Source: Psychrosphaera haliotis (GTDB lineage Bacteria; Pseudomonadota; Gammaproteobacteria; Enterobacterales; Alteromonadaceae). From it: DNA of 64,000 nucleotides. A program made the translations under genes and the position numbers. Below the pieces are notes generated by a model that ran no database searches, was not told where the DNA came from, and saw only the letters and a list, made by a program, of their open reading frames with translations. Where the stretch lies: the NCBI RefSeq assembly GCF_039523615.1, contig NZ_BAAAFQ010000007.1:310001-374000 (forward strand). Reading direction: 5' to 3'. Positions 35,037 through 43,342 of this stretch are shown here, piece after piece (position 1 is the stretch's first letter; every line of letters starts with the position of its first letter).

Positions 35037-35540
35037 ATGAAACTCTTTATGGTTTATTTAGGTGGCTCTGCAGGGCAGTCCAATATTGAAGTCCATGATG
35101 TACGATTCGTTGTTGGGAATACTATCGATGACACAATTCCGCAGTTAATTGCTGAGTGGTATGGCAACAGAAAAAATCTGCATATTGATTGTTACATGGA
35201 AGTAAACCACATAGATGGTTACAAAATAGATATCGCCGACACAAAGTGTTCATCAGGGTTAAAATTATATTTTGTAAACTTAGGCGGATACCAGCCTACA
35301 AAGTTTACCGAATTGCATGAGTTTGGTTTGTTTGTGGCAGCCTCAAGTGAAGATGCTAAGCAACAAGCCAAAGCAACTTTGTTAAAAGACTCGGTTATTC
35401 CGCATAAAGACAACCTCATGGAAGTGGATGAATGTTTTCCGGTTTCACTATTGGACGGGCAACATTTTGTGCATTTAATTGAATCACCCGGTGGGCAGAT
35501 TATAAAGCCTGACTGGTTTGGTTATCGCGTTATAACTTAA
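35037..35540 (+). CDS. DUF1543 domain protein
   Basis: Cytoplasmic protein of 167 residues in the DUF1543 family, of unknown function. It appears to contain two copies of a related unit: residues 1-80 (LFMVYLGGSAGQSNIEVHDVRFVVGNTI) and 81-165 (LYFVNLGGYQPTKFTELHEFGLFVAAS), each starting with a YLGG/NLGG strand followed by an E-x-H-[DE] segment. This internal repeat is visible directly. It is 17 nt after tapT and probably cotranscribed. Confidence 0.75.
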   Translation: MKLFMVYLGGSAGQSNIEVHDVRFVVGNTIDDTIPQLIAEWYGNRKNLHIDCYMEVNHIDGYKIDIADTKCSSGLKLYFVNLGGYQPTKFTELHEFGLFVAASSEDAKQQAKATLLKDSVIPHKDNLMEVDECFPVSLLDGQHFVHLIESPGGQIIKPDWFGYRVIT

Positions 35541-35650
35541 AGGGTATTACAGGATTTGATTGGCATTCAATTAGAGTCGTTGACTTTGAATTTGCTTTCA
35601 TTACTCTAGAACTAATTATAAAAAAAATAACATGAATTGGGGATTACCAC

Positions 35651-37729
35651 ATGAAAAAACTAACTACGGTTGCCGCGGGCGTCGCGTTAGCGTTGGGAGC
35701 AATGTCTTTGACAGCTTGCTCACCAAAAACAGAACAAGCATCACAAGAAGTTAAAGTAGAACAACAAGCAGAAAAGCAGTTAACTTCAGGTATTTCACTA
35801 GAGAACATGGATACTAATGCTGCTCCACAGGAAGACTTTTACGTATATACCAACGGTACTTGGCTAAAAAACCAAACAATTCCTGCAGACAAGTCTAACT
35901 ATGGTTCATTTACAAAACTATATGATGATGCTCAGAAAAACCTACGATTAATAATTGAAGAAGCGTCTTCAATGAAAAATGCAGCAGTAGGCAGCGAAGA
36001 ACAAAAGCTAGGTGATTTCTATAATGCATTTATGGATCAAGAAGGTGCCAATGCCAAAGGCGTTGCTCCTCTTAAACCTCTATTTGATACTATCGACAGC
36101 ATTAAGTCGCATGACGACGTTGCAGAAACATTTGGTAAGTTATATCGCAAAGGTGTAAGCGGCCCTCTAGGTGGTTATGTTTACAACGACGCTAAAAAAT
36201 CTGACCAATACATCTTTTATGTAGGTCAATCAGGTCTTGGTCTTCCAGACCGTGACTACTATTTTAAAGAAGATGAAAAAAGCCAAGCAAACCGTGAAGC
36301 CTATGTAGCTTACGTTGGTGATATGTTAGAAATGGCAGGTGTTGAAGATGCTAAAGGTGCAGCAGAGCGCATCATGGCACTAGAAACAAAACTAGCTGAT
36401 AAAATGTGGACTCGTGTTGAAAGCCGCGATGCGAACAAGCGATATAACAAGTACTCTACAGCTGAGTTCTCAGAATACATGGGTGACTTTGCATGGGATA
36501 AATATGCCGCTGCAATGGGCCTTTCTGCTGAAGAGCTAGTAGCTAGCCAAAACACTTACATGAAAGCCTTAGGCGAAATGTTTAAAGACATTGACGTAGC
36601 GACATGGAAAGAATACATGAAGCTTCGCACTTTATCTGAGTATGCTTCACAGCTTTCTTCAGACTTTGAAGATCGTAATTTTGCGTTTTATGGCACAACA
36701 TTGCGTGGTATTGAAGAGCAACAACCTCGCTGGAAAAAAGCCGTATCGGGTGCAAACTCAATTCTAGGCGAAATGCTAGGCAAACTATACGTAGAGAAAC
36801 ACTTTAAGCCAGAAGCTAAAGAGCGTATGGAGCAGCTTGTTCAAAATGTAATTAAAGGTTTTGAAGTAGGCATCAAAGAACTAGAGTGGATGAGTGAAGA
36901 AACGAAAGTGGCTGCACTTGAGAAACTATCTAAATTTACGCCAAAAATTGGTTACCCAGATAAGTGGACTGATTACTCTGCATTAGAAATTAAAGCGGGT
37001 GATTTAGTAGGTAACTACATCCGAGCAAGCGAATTCGAAATTCAAAAGAATTTAGACAAGCTAGGTGGTCCAATTGATAACACAGAGTGGGGCATGACAC
37101 CTCAAACTGTAAATGCTTATTATAGCCCAGTTAAAAATGAAATCGTTTTCCCAGCAGCAATCCTACAGCCTCCTTTCTTCAACTTAGATGCTGAAGATGC
37201 GGTTAACTATGGCGGTATTGGTGCTGTTATCGGTCACGAAATTGGCCATGGTTTTGATGACCAAGGTGCTAAGTACGATGGCGACGGTAACCTAAGAAAC
37301 TGGTGGACAAAAGCCGACGAAGAAAACTTCCAAGAACGCGGTAAGTTGTTCTCTGAGCAATATAGTGGTTTTGAAGCGTTAGAAGGCGAGTTTGTAAACG
37401 GTGACTTAACACTTGGCGAAAACATTGGTGATTTAGGTGGCTTAACTATCGCATTTAAGGCTTATAAAATGTCTTTAAATGGTAAACCATCTCCAGTACT
37501 TGATGGTTTCACTGGTGAACAACGTGTTTTCTTAGGGTGGGGACAAGTATGGCGTCGTCTATATCGTGACGAAGAACTTCGTACACGCCTAGTAACAGAC
37601 CCTCATTCACCTAGCCGCTATCGTGTGAATGGCATTGTTCAAAACATGCCAGAGTTCTACGAAGCGTTTGATGTTAAACCGGGTAATGCTCATTATCTAC
37701 CTGAAGAAAAACGCGTTAAAATTTGGTAA
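35651..37729 (+). CDS. M13-family zinc metallopeptidase (neprilysin/PepO-like lipoprotein)
   Basis: Secreted zinc endopeptidase of 692 residues that cuts oligopeptides. A lipobox LTAC near residue 23 predicts lipid anchoring. Domains: N-terminal M13 (about 52-430) and C-terminal catalytic domain, with HEIGH at 529-533 and third zinc ligand E590 in GENIGDLGG. The substrate-fixing NAYYSPVKNEIVFPAAILQPP segment and the C-terminal CAL-less end KRVKIW (bacterial form) agree. A -35-like TTGACT stands at 35580 with only a weak -10. It is followed by a strong bidirectional terminator. Confidence 0.95.
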   Translation: MKKLTTVAAGVALALGAMSLTACSPKTEQASQEVKVEQQAEKQLTSGISLENMDTNAAPQEDFYVYTNGTWLKNQTIPADKSNYGSFTKLYDDAQKNLRLIIEEASSMKNAAVGSEEQKLGDFYNAFMDQEGANAKGVAPLKPLFDTIDSIKSHDDVAETFGKLYRKGVSGPLGGYVYNDAKKSDQYIFYVGQSGLGLPDRDYYFKEDEKSQANREAYVAYVGDMLEMAGVEDAKGAAERIMALETKLADKMWTRVESRDANKRYNKYSTAEFSEYMGDFAWDKYAAAMGLSAEELVASQNTYMKALGEMFKDIDVATWKEYMKLRTLSEYASQLSSDFEDRNFAFYGTTLRGIEEQQPRWKKAVSGANSILGEMLGKLYVEKHFKPEAKERMEQLVQNVIKGFEVGIKELEWMSEETKVAALEKLSKFTPKIGYPDKWTDYSALEIKAGDLVGNYIRASEFEIQKNLDKLGGPIDNTEWGMTPQTVNAYYSPVKNEIVFPAAILQPPFFNLDAEDAVNYGGIGAVIGHEIGHGFDDQGAKYDGDGNLRNWWTKADEENFQERGKLFSEQYSGFEALEGEFVNGDLTLGENIGDLGGLTIAFKAYKMSLNGKPSPVLDGFTGEQRVFLGWGQVWRRLYRDEELRTRLVTDPHSPSRYRVNGIVQNMPEFYEAFDVKPGNAHYLPEEKRVKIW

Positions 37730-37778
37730 TAATCTAAATTTTATTTGCCATGAAATAGATTGAATATTATTTCATGTT

Positions 37779-37822
37779 AAAAGCCCAGCTACTTTGGTTT
37801 GAATCCAATAGCTGGGCTTTTT
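37779..37822. terminator. Bidirectional rho-independent terminator
   Basis: AAAAGCCCAGCTA and TAGCTGGGCTTTTT form a 13-bp stem with an inner TTGG/CCAA pair. The A-tract on one side and T-tract on the other serve both the M13 gene and the convergent ligase gene. Confidence 0.9.
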
Positions 37823-37869
37823 GTACAGGCGTTAATAACACCCGCAACCCACAGCAAGTTATTGTTGTG

Positions 37870-38787
37870 TTATAAGTCAGTTCTTATTTTGGAGAATCGC
37901 GCAAAACGAGGTAGCCCTGTTTTGCTAAATCCAGAGTATTCATAAGTAATAACGGCGCCCACTTTGGGTGGAGAACGGCGTTCTTCATCGGTAAAGCCCG
38001 AGCCAATTTTAAATATTTGACCTTTATTATTACGAACCCAAAGTGCACCTAACAATCCTTTATATTTCCCTTTTCCTGGTTGGTAAGCTGTTACAACGGC
38101 CTCAGCATCATAAAGAGGTTTAACTTTGAATATGTTTTTACTTCGGCCTGCTTCGTAGGTGGCATTCCCTACATTCACCATAATGCCTTCGCCAGCATCT
38201 TTTATTACGGAGTTAAAGTAACCTTCAAGCTCTACCTTTGTATCGAAGACCAAATGAGATACTAGCTGCAGCCAAGTTGGAAAGTCAGGTGCTGGACTCG
38301 TAGTGTCATCTTCTAGAGTTCGCTCAACATTGGGCAAAGGTTTATTGCGATTGAATAGTTCGAGTAAGCGCTCTTTTCTTTGATAAAACGCCAGATTGTG
38401 AATAGGTATATCAAACACCATAAATTTAATCATGCGCCACTCATTGTGATTTGGTTTATGCCGTCTTATGGCTGCTGAAACACTGTCAAAGTTGTTTCGG
38501 GATATCCAAAGTTCACCATCAAGTGCTTCGCTAGGGAAGTCCTTTGTGAACCATGACGGCGCATTGATAGTGTTGCCTTGCCGAGTTAAGAAGTGACTGC
38601 CAGTCCAATAAGCTCTTACGCCATCGTACTTTTCACTAATATAGAACCCAGACGTGTTATTGGGTAATGACGCCAGCATTTTTGTGCTTGCTAACATGAC
38701 TTGGGGAGTAGACTTTGATGCTAATACAACAGGGGCAAAAACAATTATTAAGCAGATAAGCAGTGTAATAAAAAACGGCATTTTCAT
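37870..38787 (-). CDS. Exported ATP-dependent DNA ligase (LigE type)
   Basis: Minimal ATP-dependent DNA ligase of 305 residues. The adenylation motif I is KYDGVRAYW with nucleophile K53; motif III/IIIa MIKFMVFDIP, motif IV GEGIMVN and motif V IFKVKP follow, then a compact OB domain with RFARFSKI at the end. The N-terminus MKMPFFITLLICLIIVFAPVVLAS is a clear signal peptide, so the enzyme should act in the periplasm as known for Lig E proteins of Vibrio, Haemophilus and Neisseria, where roles in DNA uptake or extracellular DNA have been proposed. No latch/DNA-binding domain is present. It is convergent with the M13 gene; no competence gene is adjacent, but pilABCD is about 8 kb away. Confidence 0.9.
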   Translation of the reverse strand: MKMPFFITLLICLIIVFAPVVLASKSTPQVMLASTKMLASLPNNTSGFYISEKYDGVRAYWTGSHFLTRQGNTINAPSWFTKDFPSEALDGELWISRNNFDSVSAAIRRHKPNHNEWRMIKFMVFDIPIHNLAFYQRKERLLELFNRNKPLPNVERTLEDDTTSPAPDFPTWLQLVSHLVFDTKVELEGYFNSVIKDAGEGIMVNVGNATYEAGRSKNIFKVKPLYDAEAVVTAYQPGKGKYKGLLGALWVRNNKGQIFKIGSGFTDEERRSPPKVGAVITYEYSGFSKTGLPRFARFSKIRTDL

Positions 38788-38926
38788 TCCTTTAAATTAA
38801 TAATATTCAAAGGTTAGGAGAGGCTCCTAGAAAATGCCGCTGTACTCGATGTTTCTGTACGATCAGTTTTTAGTAACTGTACTTTGAAAATGCTACTTTA
38901 AAAAGAACGACTTTAAAATAAGGATC

Positions 38927-39769
38927 TTAAAAATAACTACCTAAAACAAACGTCCATTCCGTGAACCTAAAGTGTTGCGATGCGCTGTCCGCTTCAAATT
39001 CAGTGGTTCTAATATCTGGCATATCTATATAGCCTAATTTAACTTCAGAACGGAAGAAAAACGACTTGTAACTCAATTCTAAACCGCCTTTAATGTGTGT
39101 TCCCCAACCTGAAAAGTGGAAGTCATCGTGGCGTTCATTATTAAGCAACGTCGCATTTGTTTTTGGCAACATAACGCCAATACCGCCACCTAGCAGGCTA
39201 GAAACAATTAAGTTCTCGCTAAAGTGATGAAGTTGATCAAAGCGCGTCACTTCTGCATTTAGATAATTTAAACCATCTGAGTGTTCAAAAGCTAAGAATG
39301 TAACATCGCCTTCTTCATCTTTGTGTCCAAGATAAAATGGTTCATTATTATACGTGCCATCAAACTCACTACCTACATTAATTTGGCCAGTGATTTCTGC
39401 CGTTTGCTCTTGATCCATGATGTATTTCATATGATCAACACCAAAGGATACAGAATAATTGTCAGCAAAAAAGTACCCAACTCTAAAGTTAGTTTGTGGG
39501 CGAGTCATATCAAAAGGGTTTAAGTACGGGTCTATGCCAATGGTTGAAGGACGATCCGAAGCGCTAATATCGTTTAACTCAAATTTATAATTGTCACCCT
39601 CGAGTGTTAAATCTGACGTAGAGTAATAACCGCGGTTCCATCCCCAATAAGCAAAAAACGATCCTTTATCATGGATACCAGGTTCACTTTCAGTTTCTTC
39701 AGCTTTAGACGATGGAGACATAACCAAGGATACAAAAACTAAACCAAGAGTGATTAACATTTTAGACAT
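38927..39769 (-). CDS. Predicted outer-membrane beta-barrel protein, unknown function
   Basis: A 280-residue protein with a signal peptide (cleavage near SSKA-EE). The mature chain shows alternating polar/aromatic strands such as FFAYWGWNRGYY, NFRVGYFFADNYSVSFG, GTHIKGGLELSYK and FFFRSEVKLGYIDM, and ends in WTFVLGSYF with a terminal Phe, the usual outer-membrane insertion signal. I do not recognise a specific family; several acidic loops (YNNEPFYLGHKDEEGD) could bind cations. It stands alone between the ligase and peptidase genes, on the minus strand. Confidence 0.75.
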   Translation of the reverse strand: MSKMLITLGLVFVSLVMSPSSKAEETESEPGIHDKGSFFAYWGWNRGYYSTSDLTLEGDNYKFELNDISASDRPSTIGIDPYLNPFDMTRPQTNFRVGYFFADNYSVSFGVDHMKYIMDQEQTAEITGQINVGSEFDGTYNNEPFYLGHKDEEGDVTFLAFEHSDGLNYLNAEVTRFDQLHHFSENLIVSSLLGGGIGVMLPKTNATLLNNERHDDFHFSGWGTHIKGGLELSYKSFFFRSEVKLGYIDMPDIRTTEFEADSASQHFRFTEWTFVLGSYF

Positions 39770-39954
39770 CTAACTTTCCCTTTTGACTGTGTACTTATAT
39801 TTTAATGAGGTGCTTTGAGCCCTGCGCGAGAGGCAAACATGCTAACTCATATTTAAAAGTCGTGATACTCATAACATAAAATAGTTAAGTGAAAACAAGA
39901 TAAACGAAACAAAAAACCAGATAAACGGAACTATATAGCCAAGTGTGCAGATAT

Positions 39955-39979
39955 AAAAAAGCCACTACAGAATAGTGGC
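39955..39979 (-). terminator. Rho-independent terminator of the S9 peptidase gene
   Basis: On the minus strand GCCACTA, loop TTCTG, TAGTGGC, then TTTTTT. Confidence 0.85.
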
Positions 39980-40009
39980 TTGATTAAGTATTTGTAGCTT
40001 CAGGCGAAA

Positions 40010-42214
40010 TTACAGGTTCTTGTCAAAGTATCGAACGATAGTTTTTGCCAAGTGAAGGCCTGTCTTTTTACCGCGAATACTATGTTTACTGCCTGGGTAA
40101 GTCATTACGTCAAATTCTTTACCAAGATCTTGTAAGTGTTTGAATAACTTAGTGGCATGCGTAAATAGTACGTTGTCATCGGCCATGCCGTGATAAATCA
40201 ATAAGTCGCCTTGTAGGCCATCAGCATACATAAATACGTTGCTCTTATCGTAGTCTTTACCATCAACGCCAGGGTGACCTGCATAACGTTCAGTGTAGTG
40301 AGTATCGTATAACGTCCAGTCGGTAACAGGAGCGCCAGAAACACCTACTTTAAACACATCTGCTGCTTTAAACATACTCATGATAGTCATGTAACCGCCG
40401 TAGCTATGGCCATAAACACCAATGCGTTCTGGGTCTACAAAGTCTAACGTTTTAACGTAGTCCATACCTACAAGCTGATCTTTTAATTCAATATCGCCTA
40501 AGTGCTGGTAAATTGGATCTTCAAACTTTTTACCACGGTTATAAGAACCTCGGTTATCAAGTTGGAATACCACGTAACCTTTTTGAACTAAATGTTGAAG
40601 AATGAAATTACGGCTGCTCCAGCTATTTGTTACTAACTGCGCATGTGGACCGCCATATACATAGTTTACAACTGGGCGTTTACCTTTAAAGCCTTGTGGT
40701 TCAAAGATTCTGTAATGAAGAGTTTGACCATCTTCAGCGGTTAACGTACCAAAGCGAGGCTTCACCCAATCCGAAAGGTATGGATATAAAGCATGTTGCT
40801 TATTAACCTGGTTTTGTTCCATCCACGTTAGCATTTCGCCAGTGGCTTTATGTAAACTTACTTGAGTTGGCTGTGCAGTATTTGAGTATGAATCTAAATA
40901 AATACTAGAGTCTTTAGAGAAGGTGATGCTGTGAAAGCCACTTCGCTTAGATACACGAGTAATGTCTTGTGGTTTGTTTAGGTTTACCTTATATAAGTGA
41001 CGCTCAGTTGGCGTGTCTTTACGGCCTGTAAAATAAACATCGCCGGTATTTTTATCAACGCCTTCTAAGGCATCTACAATCCACTCGCCTTTAGTAAGCT
41101 GAGCTTGTAGTTTGCCATTGTAGTCATAGTGGTAAATATGTTGGAAACCATCGCGCTCAGACGCCCATAAAAAGCTATCGTCTAGGTAAACTAGAGCTTC
41201 ATGAAGGTTAATCCAAGTATCAGATTGTTCAGTAATGGCGACTGTTTGTTTTAGAGAATCACGTTCAACAAAACGCAGCTCTAATTTATGCTGCTTTCTG
41301 TTCTGCCATTGGTAGCTAAACGTTTTGCTTGTAGGTAACCATTTTCCGCGAGTAATGTAGATGTCTTTTTCAGCGCCTAAATCAACCCAACGAATAGCGT
41401 TTTCAGACTTAGATACGTCTAACAAACCTAGTTCGATGTTCACGTTATTTGTACCAGCAAATGGGTAACGTTGGTTAAATAGCTTGATACTGTCGGCGTA
41501 AATTTCATTGCGAGTTGCAACTTGAACTGGCGTTGTATCTACTTTTGTTAATGCGATTGTAGACTCATCAGGTGCCCACCAGTAACCAGTCATGCGGCCC
41601 ATTTCTTCTTGAGCAACAAATTCGGCCATCGCGAATTTAGTAGTATCACCACCGCTTGTTGTAAGGGCTCTTGTTTTACCTGTTTTAATATCAATTAAAT
41701 ATAAGTTTTGGTCACGAACAAAAGAAACAAAAGTGCCTTTAGGCGAAAACTTAACGTCGGTAGCAAAACCTTCACCGTTAGTTAGCTTTTTCGCTTTTTC
41801 CGTACCTAGCTTAAAGTAAAAGATGTCGCCATTTAATGGGAACAATAAAGCGGTGCCGTCTGCTGAGAATGTGTATTCTAGAATGCCTTTACCAAAAATA
41901 CGTTGGCGTTCACGACGCGCTTTTTCTTCATCCGACAAGTTTTCAGGGCCAGAATATAAAGCTTCTGAGTCAACTAGCATTGAGCGCTTGCCAGTTTCTA
42001 CATTGTATTGCCAAAGGTCAAAACGGTTGTAGTCGTTTTCACGGGCTTGAATGTAAGTAGCGCGTTGTCCGTCAGGTGAAAGTTTTAATTTACGAGGCGC
42101 CGTTCCAGATAATGAAGGATCGTCATAAATTCGTTCGAGTGTTAGTTTTTCAGCATGTGCTGTAGAGCAAAAAGCAACAACTAATGCACACAGGGTGTTA
42201 ATGAGTTTTTTCAT
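40010..42214 (-). CDS. S9B dipeptidyl peptidase IV-like serine peptidase
   Basis: Exported peptidase of 734 residues releasing N-terminal dipeptides, typically Xaa-Pro. Signal peptide residues 1-21 (ending AHA). The N-terminal eight-bladed beta-propeller (about 30-470) includes the DPP-type double-Glu motif VAQEEMGRM that anchors the substrate amino group. The C-terminal alpha/beta-hydrolase domain holds the triad S604 (GHSYGGY), D679 (HGMADDNV) and H711 (GSKHSI). Tyr of the oxyanion hole is in VNYVYGGPHAQ. A terminator follows. With the M13 and M17 enzymes this fits a peptide-feeding marine bacterium. Confidence 0.95.
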   Translation of the reverse strand: MKKLINTLCALVVAFCSTAHAEKLTLERIYDDPSLSGTAPRKLKLSPDGQRATYIQARENDYNRFDLWQYNVETGKRSMLVDSEALYSGPENLSDEEKARRERQRIFGKGILEYTFSADGTALLFPLNGDIFYFKLGTEKAKKLTNGEGFATDVKFSPKGTFVSFVRDQNLYLIDIKTGKTRALTTSGGDTTKFAMAEFVAQEEMGRMTGYWWAPDESTIALTKVDTTPVQVATRNEIYADSIKLFNQRYPFAGTNNVNIELGLLDVSKSENAIRWVDLGAEKDIYITRGKWLPTSKTFSYQWQNRKQHKLELRFVERDSLKQTVAITEQSDTWINLHEALVYLDDSFLWASERDGFQHIYHYDYNGKLQAQLTKGEWIVDALEGVDKNTGDVYFTGRKDTPTERHLYKVNLNKPQDITRVSKRSGFHSITFSKDSSIYLDSYSNTAQPTQVSLHKATGEMLTWMEQNQVNKQHALYPYLSDWVKPRFGTLTAEDGQTLHYRIFEPQGFKGKRPVVNYVYGGPHAQLVTNSWSSRNFILQHLVQKGYVVFQLDNRGSYNRGKKFEDPIYQHLGDIELKDQLVGMDYVKTLDFVDPERIGVYGHSYGGYMTIMSMFKAADVFKVGVSGAPVTDWTLYDTHYTERYAGHPGVDGKDYDKSNVFMYADGLQGDLLIYHGMADDNVLFTHATKLFKHLQDLGKEFDVMTYPGSKHSIRGKKTGLHLAKTIVRYFDKNL

Positions 42215-42313
42215 ATTATTTTCTTATCGTTAACAGATTAACAAATAGAGCCGCAAAGCTCTGAGGTAGGGCAATAATGCCAGAAGATGGTAAGCGATTA
42301 AATAGAAGGTGGT

Positions 42314-43246
42314 TTAATCGGACATTTTTAGATAAAAAGCACGGCAAAAATTTGTAAACTTAGCGCTATATTTGCCATTTTCATCACGAATAATGACTTC
42401 ATCAACATCAACATCAACATCAACATCAACATCAACATCAACATCAACATCAACATCAACATCAACATCAACATCAACATCAACGTTTTCCACAGGGGGG
42501 TGTAAATTTGTGTTGTTATGGCCTTCAAAAGAACCAGTTTTTAAACCAAGCTTTATCAATGTTCTCGAAGGTGCTTTATTTGGCGTTGTTTTCACGTAAG
42601 TAAGCGCAAGCTTTTTAAAGGCCAAGTCAGCGGCAAGATTTAAGAAAGTAAGTGCTTCATCGCAAGGCAAAATTAATTCAAAGGTGCCGTTGTCTTTTAG
42701 TCGACTTTTTACGACGGCTAGCAAATCCCCAAACGGCAAACTGTCATTATGCCTAGCTTTATTTCTGGCATTATCATCGCCAATGAGTGAATCACTAAAA
42801 TAAGGCGGATTGCATACAATCAAATCAAACTTGTCAGTTGTTTGTTCATTCCAACTTCGGATATCGTCATTAACAACATTTAGTAAGTTGTTCCAGGGAC
42901 TTTGGTCAAAATTAAACGATGCTTGGTTCGCAGCAAGTTGATCTAACTCAACGGCAGTAATACTGATATCTGTGGCGCTAATGTCACTTTGCAAACGCAC
43001 TTGTTGTTCAATATTCGTGGGAGTTCTGGTGTTTGGGTTTGTTTTGTTTGAATGTTGGCTTTGTAAACGTTGCGATAACATTAGAGACAACAAGCCCGTG
43101 CCGGTACCAATATCTAATACTTTTTTAGTATTTGGGGTGATAGAAGCCCAAGCGCCTAATAAAATACCGTCAGTACTTACTTTCATTGCGCATTGGTCGT
43201 GCCAAACACTGAATTGTTTAAATCGAAAGTGAGGTTTTGCCAACAT
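42314..43246 (-). CDS. trmN6: tRNA1(Val) adenine-37 N6-methyltransferase TrmN6 with an inserted Asp-Val repeat
   Basis: SAM-dependent methyltransferase (YfiC) modifying A37 of tRNA-Val. The start is placed at 43246 (MLAKPHFRFKQFSVWHDQCA), which matches the family N-terminus FTFKQF-HD; an open frame extends to 43330, almost to the srmB start, and is less likely. Motifs: SAM-binding VLDIGTGTGLLSLML and catalytic NPPY in LIVCNPPYFSD. Unusual is a run of about 14 Asp-Val dipeptides near the C-terminus, encoded by a perfect hexanucleotide repeat. It lies in a loop region between LHPPVEN and EVIIRDENGKYSAKF, so the fold may tolerate it. The divergent trmN6/srmB arrangement equals that of E. coli. 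Confidence 0.9.
   Translation of the reverse strand: MLAKPHFRFKQFSVWHDQCAMKVSTDGILLGAWASITPNTKKVLDIGTGTGLLSLMLSQRLQSQHSNKTNPNTRTPTNIEQQVRLQSDISATDISITAVELDQLAANQASFNFDQSPWNNLLNVVNDDIRSWNEQTTDKFDLIVCNPPYFSDSLIGDDNARNKARHNDSLPFGDLLAVVKSRLKDNGTFELILPCDEALTFLNLAADLAFKKLALTYVKTTPNKAPSRTLIKLGLKTGSFEGHNNTNLHPPVENVDVDVDVDVDVDVDVDVDVDVDVDVDVDEVIIRDENGKYSAKFTNFCRAFYLKMSD
42400..42483. repeat. Perfect hexanucleotide tandem repeat (CATCAA)x14 inside trmN6
   Basis: Fourteen uninterrupted 6-bp units, 84 bp. Because the unit is a multiple of three, gain or loss of units changes only the number of Asp-Val pairs in TrmN6. The antisense frames also stay open, which creates spurious ORFs. Confidence 0.98.
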
Positions 43247-43342
43247 GGTCAATTTTAGGCTATCCGTTAAGTGTGAATTTCCGCTATAATAACAAATCTC
43301 TGTCTGTTCCCAAGACATTAGCGTAAACAACTCGGAAATTGC

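Noticed and set aside
42400..42483. CRISPR-like array
   Set aside because: Units are 6 bp and contiguous with no spacers; the same holds for 55297-55410.
42328..42599. Extra open frames over the CATCAA array (Leu-Met and Ser-Thr ladders)
   Set aside because: Shadow frames of the repeat inside trmN6; the TrmN6 frame has the NPPY and SAM motifs.
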